NCBI GenBank assembly: GCA_026929865.2
Contig: CM049406.2
Span: forward strand, 28,051,501-28,115,500
Reading direction: 5' to 3'
Origin: Hyperoplus lanceolatus
Lineage: Eukaryota > Chordata > Actinopteri > Uranoscopiformes > Ammodytidae
DNA: 64,000 nucleotides
Below the pieces are notes generated by a model. The model saw only the letters and a list, made by a program, of their open reading frames with translations, was not told the DNA's origin and did not search any database. Below are positions 1 through 11,069 of the stretch, in pieces; position 1 is the stretch's first letter, and every line of letters begins with the position of its first letter. The position numbers and the translations under genes are program-made.

Positions 1-983
1 AACGTCAATCGTCGTTTACAATTACGGTCTGTCGAAACGTCGCAACATGAGCTACTCAGTTTGGGTTTGTGAATATATTAGCTTCTGTATTACGCACTGG
101 CCGTGTTGACCACAGCTGCCTCATAATGCAGGCCTGTATGTGGCTAAAAACACATAATACAGTCTAGATGTAGCACACTGGATGTCCTCTCATTTTTACT
201 AATTGGCACAAATTCAATGTTTTTTTTTGGGCGGCTGGAAAAGTAGTTGAAAACAGCATGGTAACTTAGATTTTCTCTTTCGGCTAGTGGGGGTTAAGAA
301 ATGCCCTGTTTTCCCTTTTCTGCCACATGTCACTTTGAGAGCTGTACTTGTATATAGAAAATGATATTTCTCAGATTCAGAAGTAAAATTAAAATTGTAA
401 TTGTAAAAAAAAGAAAAAAGTATCTTAATTATCTTTAGCAAAATAACATTTCACATTAAGGTTACTACAACAATATGTCACTTCAAGCCATAATATTAGG
501 TCCTTACAAAGCAGTAATTTACTTTAGGAGAAAGCAAAACATTTAATTGGAAAACATGGACATTTTAAGTTGGATTAATGCAAACTGTTGATGTAAGGCT
601 TTTAGTGGAACTTAAAACAATTGTGTTAGTCTAACTTGCAGTAACTTGTAACTTAAAATTTCAACTACAATACTTATCTAAGTTGAGTACTGTTAACAGA
701 CATCTTACGCTTTAAAACATATGTATATGATTATAATGCTCTCTTAAACCATATTGCACATTTTACCTCACCCACATCACAGATGGCAAAGGCATGTATT
801 TTGCATCTGGCAGTGTCAAATAAACTGCAATTGAAAAAAAATTGGTATCCAAGTACAGATGGGTGAATTATTCTCACATACTCACATGCATGTGTCTGTC
901 AGCTCTCACCTCCAAACCGACTTTCTCACATGTTGTGAGGTTACACAAGCTTAAACAATACCATCTCTTTCCTGCCAGTCTCC
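1..983. other. AT-rich intronic stretch, nothing recognised
   Basis: No exon-like frame with splice sites, terminal inverted repeat or tandem array is visible. There are only short poly-A and poly-T runs, the longest near 223 and 405. Confidence 0.5.
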
Positions 984-1616
984 TTAAAGCGGCTACGAGT
1001 AACATTTAAATATCTTTTAAACAGCCTTATGTTTCCTCTGATAATCATAAATTACCTTTAACAGCAAACGAGACCATCAGTGCAAAGAAAGACGTTTTTA
1101 AATATTTTTTATTACTGCTTTTGGTCTGGTCGCACACCCAGTCCGATTTTCGGTTCGCTCGTGCTCTATGGTCACGTATTTGTCGCAGATTTCAGTGTGG
1201 CGCAGCAACGTGAATTGAGAAGCCTATCCCTCCAGGTGAGGGAAGGGGAGCGGGAGCGGGAGCCTTGTTTGATACAGTTATTTGTCGTCATAATGACTGA
1301 TAGGCTGATAACGGGGCTGAACCATCAAAGAAAAAAAAGAAAATGCAATGAAGAAAAGCTAAAAGGGAGAGTGATATAGGCTACGGGGGACGAGGGCGTT
1401 GCCAAGTAACGTGTATACAATTTCACGAGAGCGAAACTAGACTGCAGTGTTTACTCCTAAATGAATGAGCGGTTGGTACTAACACAAAGTTTGTTATGCT
1501 TCACCATCATCAGATAACCATTATCTGAAATAGTTATTATTTACAACATAAACACATTACCTCATCGTGATCCATACTAACTGCCGTCTCTCGTTCATTC
1601 GCTTTCTGTAACACGT

Positions 1617-1678
1617 AATCTTTCAGCTCCGTGAGCGAGAGTAGTTAGGTAACGCTGCTGCATCAACTCATTGCAATC
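1617..1678 (+). repeat. Flanking duplication, left copy (62 bp)
   Basis: Begins AATCTTTCAGCTCCGTGAG and ends TTGCAATC. The same stretch recurs at 4636-4696 on the other side of the insertion, with several substitutions. It is much longer than a normal target-site duplication, so it may come from aberrant repair or recombination between two element copies. Confidence 0.75.
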
Positions 1679-1857
1679 CGACATACCGCCATTCCGACAA
1701 CCAGGGCTGCCTTTACTTGCCACTAGGCCCCGGGGCTGAGAGGTTTCGTAGGCCCCCCCGGGCGGCGGTCTTACAATACAGATGCGTAAAAGCCATGTTT
1801 GTCTACACCGCAATATCTCTGTTGATGAAATACAAAATCACCTAAGGTAACATGTAC

Positions 1858-2302
1858 TTAAAGGCCTACTTCACCGGTTTGAATATGAAGGTGTATTGAA
1901 TTCTGAGATCCTATGTAGTATAAATGTGCAAAAAAAAAAAAAATCAGTTCATCCTAGCCTGAGAAAAGGCAGAAAGAGTGTTTTTTTTAACCCTATATTA
2001 ATCTTACTGTGACATCACAGTAAGATAAATATAGGGTTAAAAAAAAATTACTTTGTAAATATTACTGTGATGTCACAGTAGGAGAAATCACAGTAATATT
2101 TACAAAGTAAGGTTTTTTTTTAACCCTATATTTATCTTACTGTGATGTCACAGTAAGATTAATATAGGGTTAAAAAAAACACTCTTTCGGCCTTTTCTCA
2201 GGCTAGGATGAACCAATTTCAATTTTTTTTGCACATTTATACTACATAGGATCTCAGAATTCAATACACCTTCATATTCAAACCGGTGAAGTAGGCCTTT
2301 AA
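1858..2302. mobile_element. Palindromic TTAA element (T2/Kolobok-like MITE), copy 1
   Basis: A 445-bp near-perfect inverted repeat starting TTAAAGGCCTACTTCACCGG and ending with its reverse complement. TTAA at both ends is the likely target duplication. TTAAAGG ends match the T2/Kolobok MITE pattern known from Xenopus and fish. The centre contains three adjacent hairpins (1989-2038, 2048-2110, 2122-2171) built on TTACTGTGA-type arms. There is no coding capacity. A sister copy lies at 59686-60129 and half a copy at about 41700-41883. Confidence 0.85.
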
Positions 2303-2351
2303 ACCCCCTCCTGGTATAATGACTTTTAATAACCAAACACACATGGTTGGT

Positions 2352-2486
2352 TACAGTGTTTTTCCAAGTTATTTCAGAGACAGCGGTGGGGACCCAGGAC
2401 TTTCTAGGGGGGTCCGGGGGGGCATGCCCACAAGAAAAATTTGAACCTTTTAAAGTAAAATGCATCAATCTGGTGCACTTTGAGAA
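2352..2486 (+). repeat. Dispersed repeat, copy 1 (CAGTGTTT...GCATCAATCT)
   Basis: Shares an ordered set of blocks with 47334-47468: CAGTGTTT, a GGGACCC-rich middle, then TTTTAAAGTAAAATGCATCA. Both copies sit inside hAT-type elements. The CAGTGTTTCCC start resembles a hAT end, but no second end was found. Confidence 0.55.
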
Positions 2487-2945
2487 GAAAACTAAGGCTA
2501 AATCAACTGTGTCCTATGTGAGCTATTTTCTGGAATCATTTGGAGACACAGAAATACCAAAAAGCAGAAACAAAAATATACAGGTTTAAAAAATCCAATC
2601 AGTCAGCATTCCAATTTTTTTTTAATAATCCCTTATCCCAAAGCTACTACTCTCTTTTTAATTCTTCGTTTTGTTTTTAATGGCTCATCTCAATATAGGC
2701 CCTTGATCTGCGTTGCCCCGAACAATGTTATTTAAACAAAAATAACAAAAATGTACTGGTGAATGATAGGCCCCTTGATCTTCGTAGGCCAAAAATAATG
2801 TGATTTTATTTTCCTTTTTCTTTACTGGTTCATGATGGGCCCCTGATCTCTCTACGCCCCCCTAAGATCAGGGGCCTATCATGAGCCAGTCAATAATTTA
2901 TTTAAATGACAATGTGCGGGGCCTTCTTAGATCAGGGGCCTATAA

Positions 2946-2998
2946 TGAGACAGAAAAAAAAAAAAAAAAAAAAAAATCTTTTTTTTTTTTTTTTTTTT
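2946..2998. repeat. Poly-A followed by poly-T (A/T hairpin)
   Basis: A run of more than 20 A followed after two bases by about 20 T. It would fold back on itself and is prone to length change. Confidence 0.85.
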
Positions 2999-3121
2999 GA
3001 GAGGCCCCTGATCCTTGTAGGCCCTGGGGCTTCAGCCCAGGTAAGCCCGTGCATAAAGGCGGCCCTGCCGACAACCCCCCATTCCGACACCTTTTAGTAG
3101 CCTTTACCGCCATCCCGAATT

Positions 3122-3125
<4 letters not shown>

Positions 3126-3169
<44 letters not shown>

Positions 3170-3179
3170 GGGGGGGGGG
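3126..3179. repeat. (GT)n microsatellite ending in a G run
   Basis: About 20 GT units run directly into 13 consecutive G, a likely site of replication slippage and a possible G-quadruplex. Confidence 0.95.
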
Positions 3180-4204
3180 TTATGTCTATTGTTTTAACCT
3201 TACATGAATATTGCATAGAAGAGAGACAAATAAAAGGTTAGCCTATACATACATCCATTCCGACACACTTGTTTCGTGTTCTCCCGCATATTTGTGCCTG
3301 CATGTGAATCACTGATAGATTATAATTCCAAAGAGTTGGATTTTTATACAAACTTGCCATTTGAATAAACGTTAGGCCTACACATAATGTAGGCTACACA
3401 AGTAGCTCTCTCCCCCATTTGTAGGCTATTCTTTAAAGTAGCTCTCAGAGGGGGAAAAGGACACCCATAATGTGCAATCAAATAGGCTAATCTGCGACAT
3501 TGCGGCAAACCTTTATTTGAAACAATTAAGAAGCACTGAAATATCGCTCTAGGAGCCCCAATTTTGGACTTTTTCGTTAGAAAACAATTTTATTTGAATT
3601 ATGGACTACCTTTGAATAAAGTTTGATCGGACTACAAGTTGATAGACTCCGAAGAGACGGATGATGCCATGCCGAAAAGGAGGGCGAGAGCGAGCGAGAG
3701 AGACTGTTATCAGTGCATTAGGGCCTGCTTTTTTCTTTTTTCTATGAGTTTTTATTTGATATGAGAAAAGACCTAAACTTTAGTTAGGCCTAAGTATGGC
3801 TATTAAGTCGCGGCAGGCAGCAGGCTGTTTAGCTTAGGCTACTGTCGTTTTAATTTTTTTATTAGGCTATGGCTTTCTGACTTGCAAACGTAAATAATTA
3901 GGCCTATGTCAGCACTTGATAATATGAGCCCGTTTGTTTTATGCACGGCTCATTGTTTGCGTGTATAGGCCTACGTGTCAGAGGCCTAAATCGACAAATC
4001 GGTCTATTAATTTATTTGTCTGTGAATGTTATAACTTCTTGCCTAAATGTTAGGCTATGTGCTTTGATTGAATTGTGTTGTCGTCACTGCCTGTTGCAAG
4101 TAGCCCACATTAAAATCTAAATAGTAGGCTAAAAAAAGGGTCCTGTGTTTCTCGTTTTTCCCAAAAATGGTCCCATATTCCCCGGTCGCAATAGCCTATA
4201 GTTT

Positions 4205-4345
4205 CATGCGCCGTAGCTGGGGGCAGAGCCGCTCCAGCCCTGCCCGACTCGCTGGCTCTCCCCGTGGGGAGAAGCTCCAGTGATGCCCGGCTCAGTCGCC
4301 CTCTCGACCGAGCGAATCTACGAGCGGCCGCCCCCCGCCAGATCT
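4205..4345. other. CpG-dense patch inside the unassigned insertion
   Basis: Roughly fifteen CpG in about 140 bp, against a CpG-poor surrounding. It contains CCCGACTCG, GACCGAGCG and GAGCGGCCGCC. It could be a relic of an element promoter; no TATA box or frame supports a start site. Confidence 0.4.
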
Positions 4346-4456
4346 GCCTTTTCAGTCCAGAGATTCGACTATTCGGAGGCTGTGCAGGGGCAGGTCTTTT
4401 GGAGGTTTAAATTTGTTTTCTTTCTATTAACACTTTTGGTAGGCTAAATAATTCAG

Positions 4457-4457
<1 letters not shown>

Positions 4458-4490
<33 letters not shown>
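4458..4490. repeat. (GA)n microsatellite
   Basis: About 15 GA units, within the unassigned insertion. Confidence 0.9.
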
Positions 4491-4491
<1 letters not shown>

Positions 4492-4567
4492 CAAAGTGGC
4501 ATAGAGAGTAGAGATAGATATAGCCTATTATCTTATATGTCGGAATGGAGGTACGTTTTTTTTTTAA

Positions 4568-4613
4568 ATACCGCCACTCCGACAATTAGACGTCAATGTC
4601 GGAGTGGCGGTAT
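4568..4613. repeat. Perfect 17-bp hairpin of the CCGAC element
   Basis: ATACCGCCACTCCGACA at 4568-4584 is exactly the reverse complement of 4597-4613, with a 12-base loop. It combines two head-to-head copies of the element's repeated motif. Confidence 0.9.
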
Positions 4614-4635
4614 GTCGGAATGGAAGGCGGTCACC

Positions 4636-4696
4636 AATCTTTCAGCTCCGTGAGAGAGAGAGTAGTTAGGTGAACATGTATCAACTTATTGCAATC
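4636..4696 (+). repeat. Flanking duplication, right copy (61 bp)
   Basis: Counterpart of 1617-1678. After it, the sequence continues collinearly with the intact copy B of the TTAA element. Confidence 0.75.
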
Positions 4697-4935
4697 AGGT
4701 GCGTGTGGCAGTGACTGGCATTAGTTCATGTAGTGTCAAAACCACTCTCACGGAGCCGAAAAGAGTCCTCACACTTTCAACACACGGACATGCGCTATAT
4801 TGCTCCCTTCTCAGGTCACACTCACGTGCCTGGCACGCGCTAGAAAACAGCTTCGCGACAGCGGGCGTCGTAAAAATACTACCGCTTTTGTCCAAAGGGG
4901 ACGCCAACGTGCCATGTTACTCGTAGTGGCTTTAA

Positions 4936-5369
4936 GTAACCACCTCAAACACCAGGACTGTGGTACAAAGCCCATTAAAAACTATTTGAGGAACCCCTCT
5001 GCGCATTGTCATGACATGGGGGAAGGCTTTATGTGGTCGGGCCTGCTGCTGGCCAGGAGAGCAGAAAGTGCACCTAATTCAACTATTAAAATGTATCTCA
5101 GTCAAAGGAGACGTGTGCTTCTCTGGCATTTATAGACATGATTCAACACCAGGAAATAAAAAAAAAATACATAGAAATAAAATGTTCCTGCAGTGCGTTG
5201 ATGACAGACAGACAGTTAAACATTTAATTGATTCTGGAATCAAATCATAGCCATTCTTCAAGCCCTTGACGGCTGCTCACTTGGCAGGCTTGTGAAAGGT
5301 ACTATGAACTTAAAAAGATTTCTAGGTACTGTGAAGGATTATTTGCTATTAGACTTATACGTAGTGTTA
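4936..5369. other. Intronic stretch, nothing recognised
   Basis: Unique-looking sequence. The short overlapping open frames here have no family resemblance. Confidence 0.45.
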
Positions 5370-5378
5370 TCACCTGAT

Positions 5379-5604
5379 TAGTCTGGCTTGACCACTCCCG
5401 CCAGCGTCTATTAAGCGCTGGCGTCGGCAAACAACGCTACGCCTCCATTGGCTGCTTCCCGGGGTTAGCCCCGCCGTAGATGATTGTGATTGGTTTAAAT
5501 AAATAAAAACAGGCCAGCCCAGTTTCCCCCCGAATAGACGGCTCTAAACGGAGTGCTTCCAGACCATACTACTTGCTGTAGTTTGGTCTGGCTTTGCGAG
5601 ACTA
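5379..5604. mobile_element. MITE with TAGTCT ends and 9-bp target duplication
   Basis: Left end TAGTCTGGCTTGACC; the right end reversed reads TAGTCTCGCAAAGCCAGACC. It is flanked by the exact 9-bp repeat TCACCTGAT at 5370-5378 and 5605-5613. Length 226 bp, no coding. It shares end sequence and duplication length with the MITE at 58129-58708. Nine-base duplications are typical of Mutator-like (and sometimes Merlin) elements; the superfamily is not settled. Confidence 0.8.
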
Positions 5605-5844
5605 TCACCTGATTAATTAATGCATATGCTTCCGGGGCCATTGTATCATTGTAAAACTCTGCCCATGCTGCAGACTATTCCACTGCGGTGTTATGATGAG
5701 TTTTGCATAATTTAAATAGATGTGTATGCCTTCCCAAAAAGATCTACAACCTATCCAGACCAGGGATAAATCCTTGATTTACCGTCCATCAGAAAAGCAG
5801 TTTGTCATTGCAGCATGGGTTCCAACGCAATCATTTATTATTAG

Positions 5845-6695
5845 TAGGGCTGTCAAAATGATCGCGTTAACGCAAGGTGATTAATTTCTGGAATTAACGT
5901 GTTAATTTTTTTATCGCAATTAACGCATGTGCAGAATGATCCGCCCCGTGCATCCCACCGGCTCTGCACTACAGTCATCTAACGTTGTGGCTGACCCAGG
6001 ATCAGTAGCTGCACGCAGCCAAACATAACAGCACGCTAGCCCATGCCGTGTTTTAAACTGCTAACGGTCACGTCTGTGTCGGGGGCATAGATAGTATATA
6101 AAATCAACTGCCGCGGGTGACAGATGATGTCGGGAGCAACAGGAGGAGAAACATTGTTCGCTCTGTTCAGAGCCCGCGAGGACACAAACGTCTGCAGTTT
6201 TCAGAGGTGTGTGTGAGTAGACATCAACATAACGTTGGCTTCCTGGCACACATGAACAGTCCCCTAGGACGTGTTCGCGCGTACACACACACACACACAC
6301 ACACCGCGGACTGTATTCAAGTTGTATTCAAGAATGCACAACCTATAGATTCACCAAATAAATGCCATTCTATAGCCTATCCTATATTTGCCCAAAGACA
6401 TAGTAAAGAGACAGACCAATTGAATTATGGTGTGTTAGGTATATATTTTAGTTTGATTTAAATTTATTTTCAGTATAAAAACAATCATTTCGATTTTCAA
6501 TTAATATAAATAGTAATTTTAAATGTACATATCCACCTTCTGTCATATATCTTTCCGTTCATACAACAATATACAGAGAAAATTCAAATTTTTCAGGCAT
6601 TTTTCGAATGGTAAAATTAATCGTGATTAATCGTGATTAATCCACAGAATCCTGTGATTAATCTGACTAAAAATGTTAATCGTTTGACAGCCCTA
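5845..6695. mobile_element. Non-autonomous hAT element, TAGGGCTGTCAAA ends
   Basis: Both ends share TAGGGCTGTCAAA as inverted repeats and are flanked by the exact 8-bp repeat ATTATTAG (5837-5844 and 6696-6703). Length 851 bp. Subterminal CGCGTTAACGC and repeated TTAATCGTGATTAATC motifs are typical of this common fish family. It includes a (CA)10 tract near 6285 and has no transposase frame. Confidence 0.9.
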
Positions 6696-6703
6696 ATTAT
6701 TAG

Positions 6704-7855
6704 ATTCCTTAAAGTTTCCAAAGATAAAACATGAGATGAAATTAAAATAAATATGTCTCTTATACATTGGAAACATTACAGATAGTTGCAAAACAGCAGC
6801 TGACTGGCAAGTGAACAGTCGGCAAGACACAAGGAGCACGTTATGAGTAGTAAAAGAAAGAATGAAAAGAAAACACATTGTAAGTGGAACAAAGCACCCT
6901 TTGGCTATTTCTAGAATTTTTCGAGCAACTCAGATTCTGGATCCGACGGGTTTTATTGCCTGATCGACCTTAGTGACATTGTGGTACATGGCAGTTGTCC
7001 ATTTGTACACCACAAGAATTATTATCATGAATGTGATCATTCTTTGCCCATTATTTAACAATACGTCAATTGAATTGGCAGCTTGTAAAACGAGTTTAAT
7101 GAATGTCAAAAATGGATACACGAGGAACAAATAATTACAGCAGCTGGTTTTCAAATGAATCAGCAGGACCTGGAATTTTCTACCAGTCTATGAGTTTTAA
7201 CATTAGCTTATGCTAATAAACTACAGCTCATGACAAACTCCACTGGCTGTCACCTAGCAATAAGAAGCAAGTTCTTTTGTTTTTGTAATTTTGTAATAGT
7301 TTAAGAATTTCCTGTAGAATATTAGAGGGATACATCTGCAACTGTGGTTGGGTTTAAAATGACTCCCTTTTTACCGTAAAGTTCCACCATGGATTGTTAA
7401 ATGTAGGGTCTATGGTATGTACACAGTTTTTCTTTTTGGTCTGTTTAAGTCACGTGTCTTTTTTAAAATGTTATTGATAAACCAATTTTTCCAACTCAGG
7501 ATTGCGTACATTTTATTTTTTGAATACATATTTTGATATTTTATGAATTATCGAAAAAGAACGAAAAGCCCGACTAAATGTATCGTGTCAATGATGGATT
7601 CATATCAGTCCCATCTGCAATGGAACATCATGTTCCATGCAGAGCAAAAAGAGGACCCAGTTTTTTTAAAGGGAGGGGGGGCACAACTCTGAGGAACTTG
7701 TCATTCAGCTGGAGTTGTTTACCGTCAGCATTCTTAAAGTATGATTGGTTGGAAAAATCAAGGATTGCCAGGAGACTGATGTGAGTTATGGGATGTCTCA
7801 CCTTTTGAAGTCCTGCCTGCTGTCGTCAGTTCAGTTGTGCAGGCCCAGGCCCTTA

Positions 7856-7856
<1 letters not shown>
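6704..7856. other. Intronic stretch, nothing recognised
   Basis: AT-rich, no exon signals or transposon ends seen. Confidence 0.45.

Positions 7857-7895
<39 letters not shown>
7857..7895. repeat. (TG)n microsatellite
   Basis: About 19 uninterrupted TG units. Confidence 0.97.
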
Positions 7896-7898
<3 letters not shown>

Positions 7899-8549
7899 CC
7901 CTTCCAGCCACTGCTGTTTTTCTCTGCTTCTTAATGGAAAGGGCAGGTGCTTTAAAGATGATAATGTTTTTACGGGGGAATCTTGTCTTCTAATCTATGT
8001 GTTTCAGACATAAGACCGTTCTATTAGGAAAGAAGGGGTTGGTAACTAGGTAGGTAACTTAAATAAAAGTGGCAATAGACGTTTTGTCGTGCCAGGCATT
8101 TTTATAGATGGCAAAGAGACAGTATCACCCAAAGTAACATAACAAAAGTTTGAAATATTTTCTTTTAATTAATTGCTGTTTAACCGAGAGTGAGATAAGA
8201 AGATTGATAATGATGTATGTGTTAGAATAGCCGCAGAAGGCAGAACCTTTTATCTCATCTTAACATATAGACTGAGGTCAACGCATTTATAAGATTGATT
8301 TTAATGTATTTTTGCAAATAAAATAAGGAGGCCATACTATTTTAGTTTTGTCTTTTCTTCTTCTGCTTTGATTTCCACAGTGAAAGCAGTCATCCACTAA
8401 AACAGAAGTCAAGTTTTGAGAGGCCCATATCATGAACCTGATGAACTGAGAAGAGGGGGGGCAAACCGAAAGCGGTGCAAAGAGAGAGTGGGAGAGAGCT
8501 AATGGGAAGTTTACAGTGCTACGCCAGTGCACGCACGCACGCACGAGGA

Positions 8550-8690
<141 letters not shown>

Positions 8691-8809
8691 CAGCCTAAAT
8701 GTTCCCCTTTTTCTCCATCCTATAACATGTTTCACTACAGGCTGCCTGAGAATTCATCCACTTCTGTTAAAGCCGACAGCTTCCTTGTAACTAGCGGTAA
8801 TTGGCAGCT

Positions 8810-8842
<33 letters not shown>

Positions 8843-8865
8843 GACGAAAACACACACACACACAC

Positions 8866-11069
8866 TTTTTGGCAGCAAAGCCTTAACAAATAACATCTGG
8901 ACTTGGTTGTCTACCTTTCCATTGAATAAAAAGCAAAGAGAGACCAGCAACACAACAACAACAGATCACCGACAAACCCCTCACTGTTGTTTCTTGGCAC
9001 TTCAGCGATGGTCGCAACCACTACCAGACCATGAGGGTTGGCCACACAGGATGGACTGGTTTAAATTTCTCAAGAACAACAATCCCATTGGCTATGAAGG
9101 GGCTAATTTCTGAATGGAAGGAACAGAAGGAGGGAGATAAGGATGAAGAGAGTGGGATGGCCTGAAGGTGTCATTAAAAAAAAAAAGAAGAAAACAACCA
9201 AACCAAAAAAAAAAAAACTTCCTCGCGTGAAAGCAAAGAGGTAACAGCCCTCCAATCTGTGTGGTGTGCTTTCTCCCAATTTGTGTTTGATATGTGTGTG
9301 CTCCCGAAGCTGCCATTTGCGTCATGCCGGAATAATTCATTGAACATTACATCTTCAGAGGAGGCGGTAAATTGTTTTATAATTTGATAGAAGTGCGTTT
9401 GACCAAATTGATAGCAGTTGCCGTGAGAGCGCCTCGCACGCCAACCGTAAATTTTGGCCAAACACGTCTATAAAAGAATGAAACACCTCGGACGTAAGAG
9501 GGATACAACGGTCCAGAACACGACAGCAGTGATTGAGAAGGGTAAAAGCTGTGTGCCTGTCATACATTGTAAACAACTATACAGTTTCAAAACATTAGAA
9601 AAGGAAAATCAAGATTTTGACTTTGCTCTTTCTTTCATCTTTCTTCTTTATTTATCTGTCTTTTCCCCCCCTCACAATTTGTTTCAATGAGCACCCCTCT
9701 CTCACAGGCAAATCACAGTGACAGCATTTTTTTATTACTTCTGGAGAGTTTTCTGGCTGTCTATCAGTTGTGTGTGTCACTCAACTTTCACCATTTTGAT
9801 TCTCAGTTCAGACAGTTCCAAACATGTTTAACCACAATCCCCTGAGCGAGTCATATCACGCAGATCCCCAACACTGTCAATGAACTCGTGGACCAAAATC
9901 TACAACCATCTATCAAGGCCAACAGCTACACTATGACGCTCTTGACGCACTTTGCCTGTCCATTGATCTGACCAGTAGTTGTGGTAAAGCATTAGTCAGT
10001 GAAGATCATGGTAAAGCAAGATTAGCCATGCAAACGCTGTCCTTTCAGCACCAAAGGAGCTTTCCTGATGAGAAAAGGACAGACAGTTTTGTAAACAGTG
10101 ATGTTTTTCAACAGTGGGTGGAGTAGGTATACTGGTCAGTTTCTTTCTGTAGTCATACATACATCCTTATGCCCTTTTATTTGACAACCTATTCCTTTAA
10201 TTCTTCACTGTTAGGGACAACTTTCAACTTTAAATTCTTGGTTGGAACAAACCAAGAGTTGGTTCCAGATACAATGTACTTATTTCAAAGCAAGGCTTTT
10301 CCTAATTTTAGCAAGGAATAATCTAATCTTTGTACAACAGATGTCAGACATTTTTATCATCATGCATGTATTTAACTCTATTTTCAAATCCAGCATTTAG
10401 ATACTCCATCTATGACTTTCCAGAAAATACCAGATGAAATCAAGCAATAATAAGGATGCAGGTAGAGCAACACTTTTTTCATCTGGATGGTAAGGTTAAA
10501 AATAGGTTTTGAAGTAAAATTGCATTGATGACCATAACTGCACAGTTAAGAGTTCAGTTGCTTGAATACTGTTGTAACTACGTGCAATGCGCAGCCTTCA
10601 TATTCAGACTGTACAAGCACAGTGCGCTCTGCTGTTCATTTGCATGCACTGTAAGTAGGTGTCAGTAGTAGGCAACATAGAAGGCTGTGTGTGGTATTTA
10701 CAAGCAGTGTAACAAATCCACATGGAAAATGATATAAGCAGACCTCAGGCTGAACCAGACAGTACCGGAACGCTGTTAATTCCAGAATGATGTTTAAATG
10801 TTTTTCATTAATTCCATGACCACATCGCTGGAGAAACTGATTTACCAGGGCAGTTTTCAGCCACTGACATAGTACGTTTAGAATTGTCAGATGATGCCCC
10901 AGGCGGCCCATTAGCGTTTCAATAGAAGTTTCAGCCAAAGTAACCCTTTTGTTATTGGCTGTTAGAAGCTGTTTGTTACATAGCTGGCTTCAGGAAAGAA
11001 GTCACACTCCTTGACTTTTTGCACACTTCATGTCATTGTGATGTATTAATTCTAAATAGATAAATTGCC
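8866..11069. other. Intronic stretch, nothing recognised
   Basis: No exon with splice sites and no transposon ends found. A-rich runs near 9174-9220. Confidence 0.4.

Larger units (their letters stand above)
1702..3067. mobile_element. Non-autonomous hAT-like element with 8-bp target duplication
   Basis: Ends CAGGGCTGCCTTTACTTGCC (left) and, reversed, CAGGGCCGCCTTTATGCACG (right). It is flanked by the exact 8-bp direct repeat CCGACAAC at 1694-1701 and 3068-3075, as expected of hAT transposition. It landed inside the terminal motif of the CCGAC-type element and later received the palindromic element at 1858-2302. The inside is rich in GGGGCCT-type words and has no transposase frame. Confidence 0.8.
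1679..4635. mobile_element. Unassigned insertion built around CCGCC/CCGAC motifs
   Basis: Insertion into TTAA element copy A. Its left end reads CGACATACCGCCATTCCGAC; near the right end the reverse complement of 4598-4618 carries CGACATACCGCCACTCCGAC. Variants of this motif recur near 3080, 3108, 3255, 4536 and 4568-4618 in both orientations. The body outside the nested hAT holds a GT tract, a G run, a GA tract, a CpG-dense patch at 4205-4345 and many AGGCTA/TAGGCC words, but no convincing coding frame. The superfamily is not recognised. Confidence 0.55.
984..4935 (+). mobile_element. TTAA-flanked DNA element, copy A, split by nested insertions
   Basis: Left end TTAAAGCGGCTACGAGTAAC at 984; the right end at 4935 reads, on the other strand, TTAAAGCCACTACGAGTAAC. 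The TTAA at each end is the likely target duplication. Sequence 984-1678 and 4636-4935 aligns collinearly, with few differences by eye, to the uninterrupted copy at 29581-30525. Between them lie about 2.95 kb of foreign DNA. A TTAA duplication with TTAAAG ends suggests the Kolobok/T2 or piggyBac groups. No transposase frame is seen, so it is probably non-autonomous. Confidence 0.8.
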
